Positions 1-9,650 of a stretch of 64,000 bases of DNA are shown here, in pieces (position 1 is the stretch's first letter; every line of letters begins with the position of its first letter). Under the pieces are notes generated by a model, which ran no database searches, had not been told where the DNA came from, and saw nothing but the letters and a program-made list of their open reading frames with translations. Source of the DNA: Paraburkholderia sp. BL23I1N1 (GTDB taxonomy: Bacteria > Pseudomonadota > Gammaproteobacteria > Burkholderiales > Burkholderiaceae); NCBI RefSeq assembly GCF_003610295.1, contig NZ_RAPV01000001.1:1054001-1118000 (forward strand). The letters are read 5' to 3'. Made by a program: the position numbers and the translations under genes.

Positions 1-394
1 GGCGCGGGGCGAGGCATCGGCAATAGCCGATAGCCCACGGTTTGATGAACTACCGCGTCGGCGCGCGCAGCGCCGCCGGAAGAATGACTGCCTTGTCACT
101 CACGCGGAGTGTGCGAGAACACAGATTCCAGATGCACCACTACCGTGGCTGCGCGGGGGACCCGCTTAAGGGTTAGCGGTTTGAGCCGCTTTCTCTTGCT
201 TCTCTTTGCGGCAGGCAGGCAAAGAAAAGTAGGTTGCCCCGCACAGGGGCAACGCTAATAAACCAATAAGAAAACAAGGAAAGGCCAACCCCGCAGGCGA
301 ACAACCAAAAAGCGCCGCACAGGCAAAAACCGCAAAAAAACCCTAACCCCGCAGGGGCATATAATATCGAACGCCCTCGCCGTCCTCCCAAAAA
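1..394. other. Intergenic region upstream of uvrD
   Basis: There is no convincing gene here. Positions of about 97-327 are one copy of a dispersed repeat, listed separately. The stretch just before uvrD is A-rich on the plus strand and carries short GC-rich hairpins built around CCCCGCAGGGG-like words at about 235-250 and 345-360. No clear -35/-10 pair stands out, so the uvrD promoter cannot be placed with confidence. Confidence 0.6.
97..327 (+). repeat. Dispersed intergenic repeat, copy 1
   Basis: About 230 bp that recurs in the same orientation at about 9413-9646. The best conserved core runs from the GATTCCAGATGCACCACTAC word at 124 through GGGGGACCCGCTTAAG and a CTTTCTCTTGCTTC tract. It continues to CCCCGCACAGGGGCAACGC and the closing GCGCCGCACAGGCAAA at 312-327. 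It contains an imperfect inverted repeat (CTTCTCTTTGC against GCAAAGAAAAG) and a CCCCGCACAGGGG hairpin. It has no coding potential. I recall related sequences from Burkholderia intergenic regions, but that recollection was not checked. Confidence 0.85.
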
Positions 395-2746
395 ATGCCC
401 GATCTGCTAGCCAATCTAAACCCCGAACAACACGCTGCCGTCACGCTCCCCAACGAGCCAGCGCTCATCCTTGCAGGCGCGGGCAGCGGCAAAACCCGCG
501 TCCTCATCACGCGGATCGCGTGGCTCATCCAGCACGGCCTCGCGTCACCCGCCACCATCCTGGCGGTGACCTTCACCAATAAAGCCGCCCGCGAAATGAT
601 GTCGCGTCTGTCGGCACTCTTGCCCATCGACACACGCGGCATGTGGATTGGGACCTTCCACGGCCTGTGCAACCGCATGCTCCGCGCGCACCATCGCGAC
701 GCAGGCCTGCCCGCCACCTTCCAGATCCTCGATACCGCGGACCAGCTCTCCGCGATCAAGCGCCTCATGAAGGGCCTCAACATCGACGATGAAAAGTACC
801 CGGCGAAAAACCTCCAGTACTTCATCAACAATTCCAAAGAACAAGGCCTGCGGCCGAAAGACGTCGACGCCACGGATAACTTCAACCGCAAATTCGTCGA
901 ACTCTACGAAGCCTACGACCAGCAATGCCAGCGCGAAGGCGTCGTCGACTTTCCGGAACTGCTGCTGCGCTGCTTTGAACTGCTCGCGCACAACCCGCCG
1001 CTGCGCGCCCACTATCAGGCGCGCTTCAGGCACATCCTCGTCGACGAGTTCCAGGACACCAACAAGCTGCAATATGCGTGGCTGAAGTTGCTGGCCGGGC
1101 AGACCAACTCGATCTTCGCCGTCGGCGACGACGACCAGTCGATCTACGCGTTTCGCGGCGCGAACGTCGGCAACATGCGCGACTTCGAACACGAGTTCAA
1201 CGTCCGGCACATGATCAAGCTGGAACAGAACTACCGCTCGCACGGCCATATCCTCGACGCGGCCAATCAACTGATCGCCAACAACTCGCGGCGTCTGGGC
1301 AAGAATCTGCGTACCGACGCGGGTCACGGCGAACCGGTACGCGTCTACGAGTCCGCCACCGATACACAAGAAGCCGGCTGGATCGTCGAGGAAATCAAGG
1401 CGCTGATCAGCACCGGCACGTCGCGCAGCGAAGTCGCCATCCTGTATCGCAGCAACGCGCAGTCGCGCACCATCGAACACACGCTGGTCAACGCGGGCAT
1501 CGCGTACCGGGTGTACGGCGGTCTGCGCTTTTTCGAACGTCAGGAAGTCAAGCACGCGCTCGCCTATTTGCGCCTGATCGACAATCCGAACGACGACACC
1601 GCGTTCGCCCGCGTCGTCAATTTCCCCACGCGCGGCATCGGCGCGCGCTCGATCGAGCAACTGGCCGATGCGGCGCGTCTGTACAACTGCTCGATGGCTG
1701 CGGCAATTCCGTATGTCGCGGGCAAGGCGGGGTCGAGCCTGGCGAGTTTCGCGAACCTGATCGGCAGGATGCGCGCGGAAACGCAGCAGATGAGCCTGCC
1801 GGAAACGGTCGAATACGTGGTTAGCACGAGTGGTCTCACGGAGTTCTATCAGAACGAACGCGAAGGCCAGGATCGGCTCGAGAATTTGCAGGAACTGGTC
1901 AACGCGGCGGCGGCTTTCGTCAGCGAAGAAGGCTACGGCATGGATACGCCGGCGCGCTCGATTCCGCTGCGCCCGGGCACAACCGCGGCGCCCGAGTTGG
2001 CTGTCGCTACCGACGATCCGAATATCGTCGTGCTGGATGCCCCCGGCATCGCCGATCCGGCGCAAAACCCGGACACGATGACACCGCTCGCCGGTTTCCT
2101 GTCGCACGCCTCGCTTGAAGCGGGCGACAACCAGGCGCAAGCCGGTCAGGAGGCCGTGCAATTGATGACGGTGCACGCGGCCAAGGGCCTGGAGTTCACG
2201 GCGGTGTTCATCACCGGGCTCGAAGAAGGGCTGTTCCCGCATGAAAACAGCGCGATGGAGTCGGACGGCCTGGAAGAAGAGCGCCGTCTGATGTACGTGG
2301 CGATCACGCGGGCCAAGGAGCGGTTGTATCTGTCGTTTGCGCAGAGCCGGATGCTGCATGGCCAGACGCGCTATAACATCCGCTCGCGCTTCTTCGACGA
2401 ACTGCCGCAGGAAACCCTCAAGTGGCTCACGCCGAAGGTCGAGGCGGGCGCGCGTTGGGGCGGCCGTTCGGATAACGCCGGCTACGGTCGCGACTGGTTC
2501 GCGCGGCCGGGTTACACGGGGCCTTCGTCGTCGACGCCGGCGCCGTTGCCGGCCTTCGCGAACGAACAGCGCGCAGCGGAAACAGGTTTTCGCGTGGGGC
2601 AGCAGGTGTTCCACACCAAGTTTGGGGAAGGCACGATCACGGCGCTGGAAGGTGGCGGCACGGATGCCAAGGCCCAGGTCAAATTCAAACGGCACGGCGA
2701 GAAATGGTTGGCACTCGCGGTCGCCAAATTGCAGGCGGTCGAATGA
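395..2746 (+). CDS. uvrD: UvrD/Rep/PcrA-type DNA helicase II
   Basis: Superfamily 1A 3'-5' DNA helicase of 783 aa, the cytoplasmic motor of nucleotide excision repair, mismatch repair and removal of RecA filaments. Walker A is AGAGSGKT at residues 27-34, motif Ia is AVTFTNKAA at 57-65, and Walker B is DEFQDT at 217-222. The late motifs AKGLEF and YVAITRAKERL are present. The C-terminal ~55 residues (FRVGQQVFHTKFGEGTI) form the small tudor-like domain seen in UvrD/PcrA. The ATG at 395 gives the usual N-terminus running straight into the helicase core. The stop codon overlaps the next gene's ATG (ATGA at 2743-2746), so translation of the two is probably coupled. Full length with no missing motif. 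Confidence 0.96.
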   Translation: MPDLLANLNPEQHAAVTLPNEPALILAGAGSGKTRVLITRIAWLIQHGLASPATILAVTFTNKAAREMMSRLSALLPIDTRGMWIGTFHGLCNRMLRAHHRDAGLPATFQILDTADQLSAIKRLMKGLNIDDEKYPAKNLQYFINNSKEQGLRPKDVDATDNFNRKFVELYEAYDQQCQREGVVDFPELLLRCFELLAHNPPLRAHYQARFRHILVDEFQDTNKLQYAWLKLLAGQTNSIFAVGDDDQSIYAFRGANVGNMRDFEHEFNVRHMIKLEQNYRSHGHILDAANQLIANNSRRLGKNLRTDAGHGEPVRVYESATDTQEAGWIVEEIKALISTGTSRSEVAILYRSNAQSRTIEHTLVNAGIAYRVYGGLRFFERQEVKHALAYLRLIDNPNDDTAFARVVNFPTRGIGARSIEQLADAARLYNCSMAAAIPYVAGKAGSSLASFANLIGRMRAETQQMSLPETVEYVVSTSGLTEFYQNEREGQDRLENLQELVNAAAAFVSEEGYGMDTPARSIPLRPGTTAAPELAVATDDPNIVVLDAPGIADPAQNPDTMTPLAGFLSHASLEAGDNQAQAGQEAVQLMTVHAAKGLEFTAVFITGLEEGLFPHENSAMESDGLEEERRLMYVAITRAKERLYLSFAQSRMLHGQTRYNIRSRFFDELPQETLKWLTPKVEAGARWGGRSDNAGYGRDWFARPGYTGPSSSTPAPLPAFANEQRAAETGFRVGQQVFHTKFGEGTITALEGGGTDAKAQVKFKRHGEKWLALAVAKLQAVE

Positions 2747-3609
2747 GCACGGGCGGGATACACGGAGCAGGGGCGGACGGTGCACGCGTGACAGGTGCGG
2801 CTGCGGCTACAACCGGCATCGATCCAGCGCGCAGCGGCGCGCCGGTCTCCCATCGTCCGCTCGGGATTCTGGCGGCCTTGCCGCAGGAACTCGGCGATCT
2901 GATCGAAGCGATGCGCGCCGAATCCGGCGTACGCACCATCACTCACGGTCAGCGTGACTATCACCTCGGCACCGTGCACGGCGCGCCTTGCGTTGTGACA
3001 CTGGCGCGCGTCGGCAAGGTCGCGGCGGCGGCCACGGTCAGTGCCTTGATTCATGCGTTCGATGTCGAAGCGATCGTGTTTACAGGTGTCGCGGGCGGAG
3101 TGGGGACCGAGGTGCGGGTCGGCGATATCGTCGTTGCCAACGTGCTGATGCAGCACGATCTCGACGCGTCGCCGTTGTTTCCGCGATTCGAGGTGCCGCT
3201 GCTCGGCGTATCGCGCTTCGCAGCCGATGGGGCGCTCGCCGATCAACTGGCCGCGGCCTGCGAGCGTTTTGTCGCTGAAGAGGGTGCCGCGTCGGCTGCG
3301 CGCCTCGGCACGCGCGAGCCGCGCGTGCATCGCGGCTTGATCATCAGCGGAGATCAGTTCGTCGCGAGTGCAACAGGCGTCAAAGCCTTGCGCGATGCGC
3401 TGCCGGACGCGCTCGCGGTCGAGATGGAAGGCGCGGCGATCGCGCAGGTTTGTTACGAGTACGGCGTGCCGTGCGCAGTGGTGCGCACCATCTCCGACAC
3501 CGCTGACGATCACGCGCCGCAATCGTTCGTGTCGTTTCTCACAGAGATCGCGGGGACGTATTCGAATGCGATTCTGACGCGGTTTTTAGCGGCGCGCCGG
3601 GTGGCGTGA
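2743..3609 (+). CDS. mtnN: 5'-methylthioadenosine/S-adenosylhomocysteine nucleosidase
   Basis: A 288-aa member of the PNP/UDP phosphorylase family that hydrolyses MTA and SAH to adenine plus the thioribose or ribosyl-homocysteine. The core begins at GILAALPQEL, whose Glu is the expected acid. MEGAA and SDTADDH near the C-terminus match the substrate-binding and catalytic Glu/Asp of the family. About 37 Ala/Gly-rich residues precede the core and are not part of the usual fold. The ATG at 2743 overlaps the uvrD stop, but a start further in (for instance a GTG near 2788) is possible. The longer reading from 2704 would lie deep inside uvrD and was not used. Confidence 0.88.
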   Translation: MSTGGIHGAGADGARVTGAAAATTGIDPARSGAPVSHRPLGILAALPQELGDLIEAMRAESGVRTITHGQRDYHLGTVHGAPCVVTLARVGKVAAAATVSALIHAFDVEAIVFTGVAGGVGTEVRVGDIVVANVLMQHDLDASPLFPRFEVPLLGVSRFAADGALADQLAAACERFVAEEGAASAARLGTREPRVHRGLIISGDQFVASATGVKALRDALPDALAVEMEGAAIAQVCYEYGVPCAVVRTISDTADDHAPQSFVSFLTEIAGTYSNAILTRFLAARRVA

Positions 3610-3632
3610 CCTGCTCGCCGCTTTGGCGCTGA

Positions 3633-5537
3633 CTAGTGTTTCGTTGAGTCTCCCAACGCCTCGCGCACCTGCTGCAACGCCGACGGATCCTCGATCGTCG
3701 GCAAATCGCCCGGTTCGCGTCCTTCCGCGAGCGCGGCAATCGCGCGGCGCAGCAGCTTGCCCGAGCGGGTCTTCGGCAGCATCGATACCACCACCACACG
3801 CGCCGGCCGCGCAATCGCGCCGAGCCGGCGATCGACGGTGGCGGTGAGTTCGGCTTCGAGCTTGGCGCGCGCCTTGTCGTCCGCGTAGGCTTGCGCGTCG
3901 CGCAGCACGACGAAGGCCATGGCCGCCTGACCCTTCAGCGCATCGGTCACGCCGACCACGGCCACTTCCGCGACCGCCGCGTGGCTCGATAACGCTTCTT
4001 CGATTTCGCGCGTGCCGAGCCGATGGCCGGCGACGTTGATCACGTCGTCGGTGCGGCCGAGGATCGTCACGTAACCGTCTTCATCCTGAATGCCCCAGTC
4101 GAAGGTCGAGTAGACCTCCTGGTTGGGAATGCTCGACCAGTAAGTGCTGATGAAGCGCGTGTCGTCGCCCCACACCGTCGACATGCAGCCCGGCGGCAGC
4201 GGATATTCCAGCGTGAGCACGCCTTTTTCGCCGGTCGGGCAGGGCTCACCCGTCAGTTCGTTACGCAAGGTCAGATTGAACCCGGCCGACGGCACGCCCG
4301 GCGAGCCGAGCTTGGTGGGCAGCGCTTCGACGCCGCGTGGAATCGCCAGCATCGGCCAGCCGGTTTCGGTCTGCCAGTAGTTGTCGATCACAGGTTTGCC
4401 GAGCGCATCGGCGATCCATGTCGCGGTTGGTTCGTCGAGCGGCTCGCCGGCCAGGAACAGTGCGCGCAGGCTCGACAGATCGGATTTTTTCAGCAGCGCT
4501 GGATCCTGCTTTTTCAGCACCCGTAGCGCGGTCGGCGCGGTGAACATCAGATTGATCTTGTGCTGTTCGACGAGGCGCCACCAGATGCCGCCGTCCGGAC
4601 GAATCGGCGTGCCTTCGTACATCACCGTCGTGAGGCCCGCGATCAGCGGTGCATAGACGATGTAGCTGTGGCCGACCACCCAGCCCACGTCCGACGCGGT
4701 GAACATCGTGTCGCCGGGCTTGCCCTGAAAGATGTGTTCCATCGACGCCGCCAGCGCCACCGCATAGCCACCGACGTCGCGCTGGACGCCCTTCGGCTTG
4801 CCGGTGGTGCCCGAGGTGTACAGCACATACGAAGGCTCGTTCGATTCGAGCCATTCGCATGACACATGCGCGTCGAAAAACTGTTCGCGCAACGGCTCGT
4901 AGGCGACGAGGTAGCTTGCGTTCAGGCGCTCGGGCGCGAGCTGTCGGTCGATCAGCTGCACGTGCGGCGTCTTGTGGGTTGCACGCGCAAGCGCCTCGTC
5001 CACCAGCGGCGTGTAGTCGATCACCTTGCCGCCGCGTGCGCCGGCGTCGGCAGTCACGATCAGCACCGGTTTCGCATCGTCGATGCGCGCCGCCAGATTG
5101 GGCGCCGCGAAGCCGCCGAACACCACCGAGTGAATCGCGCCGAGCCGCGCGCACGCGAGCATCGCGAACAGCGCTTCGGGGATCATCGGCAGATAGAGCA
5201 GCACCACATCGCCGCGCTTCACGCCTAGCGAGCGCATCACCGCGGCCATGCGGTTGATTTCCGCGTGCAGCTCGGCGTAGGTGTAGCGCCGCTCGATACC
5301 GGTTTCCGTCGACACGTACACCAGCGCGTTCTGCTGTGCGCGCTCGGCCAGATGCCGGTCCACCGCGTTATGACAAAGATTCGTGCGGCCGCCGACGAAC
5401 CAGCGCGCGAACGGCGGATTCGAGCGGTCGAGCACCGCATCGAACGGCGTTTGCCAATGAATCCGCTGCGCCTGTTCACGCCAAAAGTCTTCGGGGTTCT
5501 CGATCGAACGGCGGTGGAAGTCGCGGTAGGTGGTCAT
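3633..5537 (-). CDS. prpE: Propionate--CoA ligase (acetyl-CoA synthetase family)
   Basis: ATP-dependent acyl-CoA synthetase of 634 aa, very close in length to PrpE (about 630). It adenylates propionate and transfers it to CoA for the 2-methylcitrate cycle. The N-terminal ACAS region begins TYRDFHRRSIENPEDFW. The AMP-binding signature is YTSGTTGKPKGVQ, and YWQTETGWP and GRTDDVINVAGHRLGTREIE follow. The catalytic Lys that is also the usual acetylation site lies in PKTRSGK at about residue 594. The ATG at 5537 was preferred to an upstream one because the protein then begins where the family does. No other prp gene adjoins it. Acetate or another short acyl substrate cannot be excluded. Confidence 0.9.
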   Translation of the reverse strand: MTTYRDFHRRSIENPEDFWREQAQRIHWQTPFDAVLDRSNPPFARWFVGGRTNLCHNAVDRHLAERAQQNALVYVSTETGIERRYTYAELHAEINRMAAVMRSLGVKRGDVVLLYLPMIPEALFAMLACARLGAIHSVVFGGFAAPNLAARIDDAKPVLIVTADAGARGGKVIDYTPLVDEALARATHKTPHVQLIDRQLAPERLNASYLVAYEPLREQFFDAHVSCEWLESNEPSYVLYTSGTTGKPKGVQRDVGGYAVALAASMEHIFQGKPGDTMFTASDVGWVVGHSYIVYAPLIAGLTTVMYEGTPIRPDGGIWWRLVEQHKINLMFTAPTALRVLKKQDPALLKKSDLSSLRALFLAGEPLDEPTATWIADALGKPVIDNYWQTETGWPMLAIPRGVEALPTKLGSPGVPSAGFNLTLRNELTGEPCPTGEKGVLTLEYPLPPGCMSTVWGDDTRFISTYWSSIPNQEVYSTFDWGIQDEDGYVTILGRTDDVINVAGHRLGTREIEEALSSHAAVAEVAVVGVTDALKGQAAMAFVVLRDAQAYADDKARAKLEAELTATVDRRLGAIARPARVVVVSMLPKTRSGKLLRRAIAALAEGREPGDLPTIEDPSALQQVREALGDSTKH

Positions 5538-5683
5538 CGGCGGCGATCCTTCTGCTGCGTGAGTGAGCGGTTGGCGAGTCGTACGGCTGTTGGATTTGGC
5601 GAGAAAGCGGTGCGTACTTCCGCACAAGCATAGAGCACGCGCGGCCGTGCGGACAACGCGGGTTCACCATAAGCGCGAGGGAA

Positions 5684-5708
5684 AGAAAAAAGGCGCCGAA
5701 GCGCCTTT
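5684..5708 (-). terminator. Intrinsic terminator downstream of the MFS exporter
   Basis: On the minus strand an 8-bp stem (AAAGGCGC with GCGCCTTT) closes on a TTCG tetraloop and is followed by a T-rich tract. It sits about 28 bases beyond the stop of the exporter gene at 5736 and should end its transcript before prpE. Confidence 0.8.
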
Positions 5709-5735
5709 CCCTCATTCACTTCCCGTGAAGCATCA

Positions 5736-7010
5736 CTACGCTTTCGCGCGCTTGCCTTCGACATTCGGCAGAAATACCGTCAGCACGCCGATCAGCGGCA
5801 GGAAGGAGCAGACCTTGTAGACATAGGCGATGCTGGTGGCGTCGGCCAACTGCCCGAGCACGGCAGCGCCGACTCCGCCCATGCCGAACGCGAACCCGAA
5901 GAAGAGGCCCGCCACCATCCCCACCTTGCCGGGGATCAGTTCCTGCGCATAGACGAGGATCGCCGAGAACGCCGAGGCCAGCACGATACCGATGATCACC
6001 GTCAGCACGCCGGTCCAGAACAGGTTGGCGTACGGTAGCAGCAGCGTGAACGGTGCAACGCCGAGGATCGACACCCAGATCACATACTTGCGGCCGATCC
6101 TGTCGCCGATCGGACCGCCGATCACCGTGCCCGCCGCGACCGCCGCGAGGAACACGAACAGGTGGATTTGCGCGGCCTGTACCGGCAGATGGAACTTGTC
6201 GATCAGATAGAACGTGAAATAGCTGTTGATGCTGGCGAGGTAGAAGTACTTCGAGAACACGAGCAGGATCAGCACGCCCATCGCGAGCATGACCTGGTTG
6301 CGCGAGAGCGTGGCGTGAGCGGTCTGCGCATGCACCTTCTTCACCGACGGATGCTGCTTGTACCAGCGGCCGATCTGCGTGAGCACGACGATCGCGACCA
6401 GCGCCGCCACCGAGAACCACGCGATGCTGCGCTGGCCGTGCGGAATCACGATCAACGCGGCGAGCAACGGTCCGAGCGACGAACCCGCATTGCCGCCCAC
6501 CTGGAACAGCGACTGCGCCAGACCGTGGCGGCCGCCCGAGGCCATGCGCGCCACCCGAGACGATTCCGGATGGAACACCGACGAGCCGCAGCCGACCAGC
6601 GCCGCTGCGACCAGCAGCACGCCGAAACTCGGCGCGACCGACATCAGCAGCAGGCCGCAGAGCGTGAAGCCCATGCCGACGGGCAGCGAATACGGCTTCG
6701 GATGCTTGTCCGTATAGCTGCCGACCAGCGGTTGCAGCAGCGACGCGGTGATCTGGTAGGTCAGCGTAATCAGCCCGATCTGCCCGAACGACAGCGAAAA
6801 GTTGTCTTTCAGCATCGGGTAGATCGCCAGAATCAACGACTGGATCATGTCGTTGAGCAGGTGCGAAAAGCTGATCGCGCCCAGCACGGAGTAGACCGTG
6901 CGCTGAACTTTAGCGGCCGGCTGCGCGGCGGCAGGGGTAGCGGGATTGGTGGAACCCGCGGGAGAAGCTGCGGCGCCGGCGAGGGCGCTTTTATCGAGGC
7001 TCGTTTCCAT
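5736..7010 (-). CDS. fsr: MFS exporter, fosmidomycin-resistance (Fsr) type
   Basis: A 424-aa inner-membrane protein of the major facilitator superfamily. The Fsr-type opening is clear: SFSHLLNDMIQSLILAIYPMLK, read here as two overlapping words, then QIGLITLTYQITASLLQP. The GSYTDKHPKP loop follows, and FHPESSRVARMASGGRHGLA is the hallmark loop between segments 4 and 5. About 12 hydrophobic segments can be counted. A Pro/Ala-rich cytoplasmic tail of about 38 residues precedes the first segment. Family members export fosmidomycin and related small molecules; the natural substrate here is unknown. It is a single-gene unit, with a strong terminator after it and a long divergent region before it. 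Confidence 0.88.
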   Translation of the reverse strand: METSLDKSALAGAAASPAGSTNPATPAAAQPAAKVQRTVYSVLGAISFSHLLNDMIQSLILAIYPMLKDNFSLSFGQIGLITLTYQITASLLQPLVGSYTDKHPKPYSLPVGMGFTLCGLLLMSVAPSFGVLLVAAALVGCGSSVFHPESSRVARMASGGRHGLAQSLFQVGGNAGSSLGPLLAALIVIPHGQRSIAWFSVAALVAIVVLTQIGRWYKQHPSVKKVHAQTAHATLSRNQVMLAMGVLILLVFSKYFYLASINSYFTFYLIDKFHLPVQAAQIHLFVFLAAVAAGTVIGGPIGDRIGRKYVIWVSILGVAPFTLLLPYANLFWTGVLTVIIGIVLASAFSAILVYAQELIPGKVGMVAGLFFGFAFGMGGVGAAVLGQLADATSIAYVYKVCSFLPLIGVLTVFLPNVEGKRAKA

Positions 7011-7472
7011 ACGCTAGATGAGAGAGAGGAGAGGATGAAAAGTAACGATTTCGGGGTGCCGGTGCGGCGTCGTTCTGCCTGTTCACGTGCCCGCTCGAAT
7101 GGTGCGGCATTTCGACGCGGCGCCCGGTTTTGTCAGCCAATTGTCGAAGTTTAATGTGGCCTATCCGAAATGTAAGGACAAGTTTTGTCGAGAATCGGAC
7201 ATTTGTGGATCTATCTGGGCACCACGGCTGCGCGGAAAGCGGATGTCTGGTGCACCGTGGCGGTGCTCGTGATGAGTGTGTCGCCATTACCACGGGTCTT
7301 TGGCAAGTCATTGGATAAATGCGGTTTGGGGATTTTTGGCCGTGTATAAAACGGTCGCGGGCGCGAAGCTTACAAAGCGATGCGTCGAGGACCGGGCACG
7401 ACGGTCGGCATGACGCAAGCGGCGTTAAAGATCGCAGACGTTTATGCCGTAGACCCGGAGAGATAAGCATCA
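7011..7472. other. Divergent intergenic region, exporter and chemoreceptor
   Basis: 462 bp separate the two divergent genes, and I see no credible small gene in it. It should hold both promoters. A GGAGAG ribosome-binding site lies about 10 bases before the chemoreceptor ATG at 7473. A TAAA followed by GCCGTGTATAA at about 7316-7350 recalls the flagellar sigma-28 pattern, but the spacing is wrong and it is not called. Confidence 0.5.
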
Positions 7473-9199
7473 ATGCCGGAACCGACCTTTCTGGCAGTGC
7501 GATACGTGGGGACGAGGAATATGAAAGCAGTTTCGCTGGGCGGTCAGTCGGGCGCGGGGTTCGTACCGGAAGGGGAAGCGACGGGCAAGCCGTCGCCGTC
7601 GCATGGGCAGGGCGGCCGCTCGCGTGCCGTGCGGCTGAAGGGTTTGTCGGTGAAGGCGATGCTGCGGCTTGCGTTTGCCGTGCTGCTGATTGGCACGCTC
7701 GCGATTGGCGTGTTTTCGCTGACCCAGATCAGCCGCCTGAATGCTTCCGCGCAATCGATCTACGACCAGGGCCACGTGGCGAGCCGCGCTGCTGAAGAAG
7801 CGCGTGGCCACATGCTGCGCGCAAGCCGCGCGCAAAAGATGCTGCTTACCGCGACCACCGCCAAGGAGCGCGATGACCTCGGCGCCGACATCGACAAGGG
7901 CTTGAGCGGTCTCGCCACGGAACTCGGCACGCTGCAGCAGTACGTCGACACATCCGACGCGAAGGCTGTCGATCAGCAGAAGAAATTTGCCACTGCCGTT
8001 GCCGTGTGGAGCGGCCACTTGCGTGATTTTGTGACGCTTGTGAAAGCACAGCCGCTCGATCTTTCGCAGATGAACTGGCAGGTTGGCACACAGGACGTTT
8101 CGCTGCTGGTCGAGACCGGCAAGCTTGAAAAACTCGTTGACGAACTCGTAGCGCAGCGCGGAACCGCGGCGAAGGCGACCATCGAAGCGTCGGGTTTCAT
8201 CTTCCATTCGTCGTTCGTGATGATTGCGGTGATGACCGTGGCGCTGATCGCGCTGGCGTTTGGCATTAGCGAGTGGGTGGTGCGGCGCCTTGCCGGCCAG
8301 CTCGGCGGAGAGCCCGCTTACGCGAAGGAAATTGCCAGCCGGATTGCCGCGGGCGACCTGTCGAACCAGATCGCGTTGGGCCGCAAGGACAAGTCGAGCA
8401 TGCTGTACGCGCTACACGACATGCAAAGCGGGCTCGCGACGACGGTTTCCGACATTGCGTCCAGCGCGGACGCGATTGCTACTGCGTCGGGCGAAATTTC
8501 GATGGGCAATCTCGACCTCTCGCAGCGCACCGAGCAGCAGGCGATGGCACTCGAGCGGACGGCTAGCAGCATGGAGCAATTGACTTCCACGGTGCGTCAG
8601 AACGCTGACAACGCGAAGCAGGCGAGCACGCTGGCCAACAATGCTTCGGAGATTGCGGAGAAGGGCGGCGACGTGGTGAGCCGCGTGGTTGCGACGATGA
8701 ACGAGATTAATGACAGCGCGCGCAGCATTGGCGACATCATCGGCGTGATTGAGGGATTGCATTCCAGACCAACATTCTTGCGTTGAACGCCGCGGTGGAA
8801 GCTGCGCGAGCGGGCGAGGAGGGCCGAGGATTTTCGGTGGTCGCCGCGGAAGTGCGCAATCTCGCCCAGCGCAGCGCGGCTGCCGCGAAGGAGATCAAGG
8901 GGTTGATCAGCACGTCGGTGGAGCGCGTGAGCAACGGCTCGACATTGGCGCAGGATGCCGGTCAGACCATGGACGAAGTGGTGAAGGCGGTGAAGCGTGT
9001 GACTGACATCATGGGCGAGATTTCGGCGGCGTCATCGGAACAGAGCGCGGGGATTGAAGAGATCAATCTTGCGGTAACGCAAATGGATTCCGGCACACAG
9101 CAGAACGCGGCGTTGGTGGAACAGGCAACAGCGGCCGCCAGATCGCTGGACGACCAGGCCCGCGGCCTGAAGCAGATGGTTGGAAAGTTCAGGCTATAA
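7473..9199 (+). pseudogene. Methyl-accepting chemotaxis protein, frameshifted
   Basis: Chemoreceptor of the Tar/Tsr architecture, split by a one-base deletion. TM1 lies at about residues 63-83 and a ~160-residue helical periplasmic sensor follows. TM2 is at about 246-268, then a HAMP domain and the start of the signalling helices (GNLDLSQRTEQQA). At 8754-8755 the codon after GVIE has only two bases. The frame therefore runs into HSRPTFLR and stops at 8786. The right frame resumes at once as [25 protein letters not shown], the signalling tip, and continues to 9199. Restoring one base gives a ~575-aa receptor. As read, the product lacks half of the CheA/CheW-binding hairpin. A sequencing error is possible. 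Confidence 0.9.
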
Positions 9200-9650
9200 A
9201 CAGCGAAGCGCGGGAAATGACGGGCCGCGGATGAGGACCCGCAAATTAAGCCCTGCGCTTGAAGCTTCGCAACTAACGCAACACCTCGGCGCGCACCGCG
9301 CTGCCGAGGCGAAGCCGATGGCACCCGCTACGCGCAATCTAAACCTTAGGTTTCCCAGGCAAATCCATCCGCGACGCACGCAGTGCGGAGGGGGAGCGAA
9401 TGAGCCCTTAGTCACTAACGGTGAATGTGCGGGGGCACGGATTCCAGATGCACCACTACCGTGGCTGCGCGGGGGACCCGCTTAAGAGTTAGCGGTGTGA
9501 GCCGCTTTCTCTTGCTTACTTCTCTTTGCGGCCGGCTAAGAGAAGTGAGTGCCGCCCCGCACAGGGGCAACGCGAATAGACCACTAACAAAACAAGGAAA
9601 GGCCAACACCGCAGGCACACACAGGAACAAGCGCCGCGCAGGCAAATTAC
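9200..9650. other. Intergenic region containing repeat copy 2
   Basis: 451 bp between the convergent chemoreceptor and efflux genes. About half is the second copy of the dispersed repeat (9413-9646). The other half (9200-9412) carries short GC-rich words and no gene that I can support. Confidence 0.6.
9413..9646 (+). repeat. Dispersed intergenic repeat, copy 2
   Basis: Same-orientation relative of 97-327. The GATTCC core starts at 9440 and the closing GCGCCGCGCAGGCAAA is at 9631-9646. Differences are mostly single substitutions plus a few short insertions, such as extra bases in the CTTGCTTACTTCTC tract. It ends only a few bases from the stop codon of the adjacent efflux gene at 9651. Confidence 0.85.

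Noticed and set aside
2704..2742. Earlier start for the MTA/SAH nucleosidase
   Set aside because: It lies within uvrD and adds residues with no family match. The ATGA overlap at 2743 is the more natural start.
545..2785. 746-aa open frame antisense to uvrD, and similar long antisense frames at 11366-12922, 37812-39893, 40294-41958 and 44836-47109
   Set aside because: All lie opposite genes with clear family motifs. Their composition (Arg/His/Val/Gln-rich) is that expected of the reverse frame of high-GC codons, and none has a family signature.
7311..7355. Sigma-28 type promoter for the chemoreceptor gene
   Set aside because: TAAA and GCCG...ATAA words are present, but the gap is about 19 instead of 15 and the -10 word has three extra bases.
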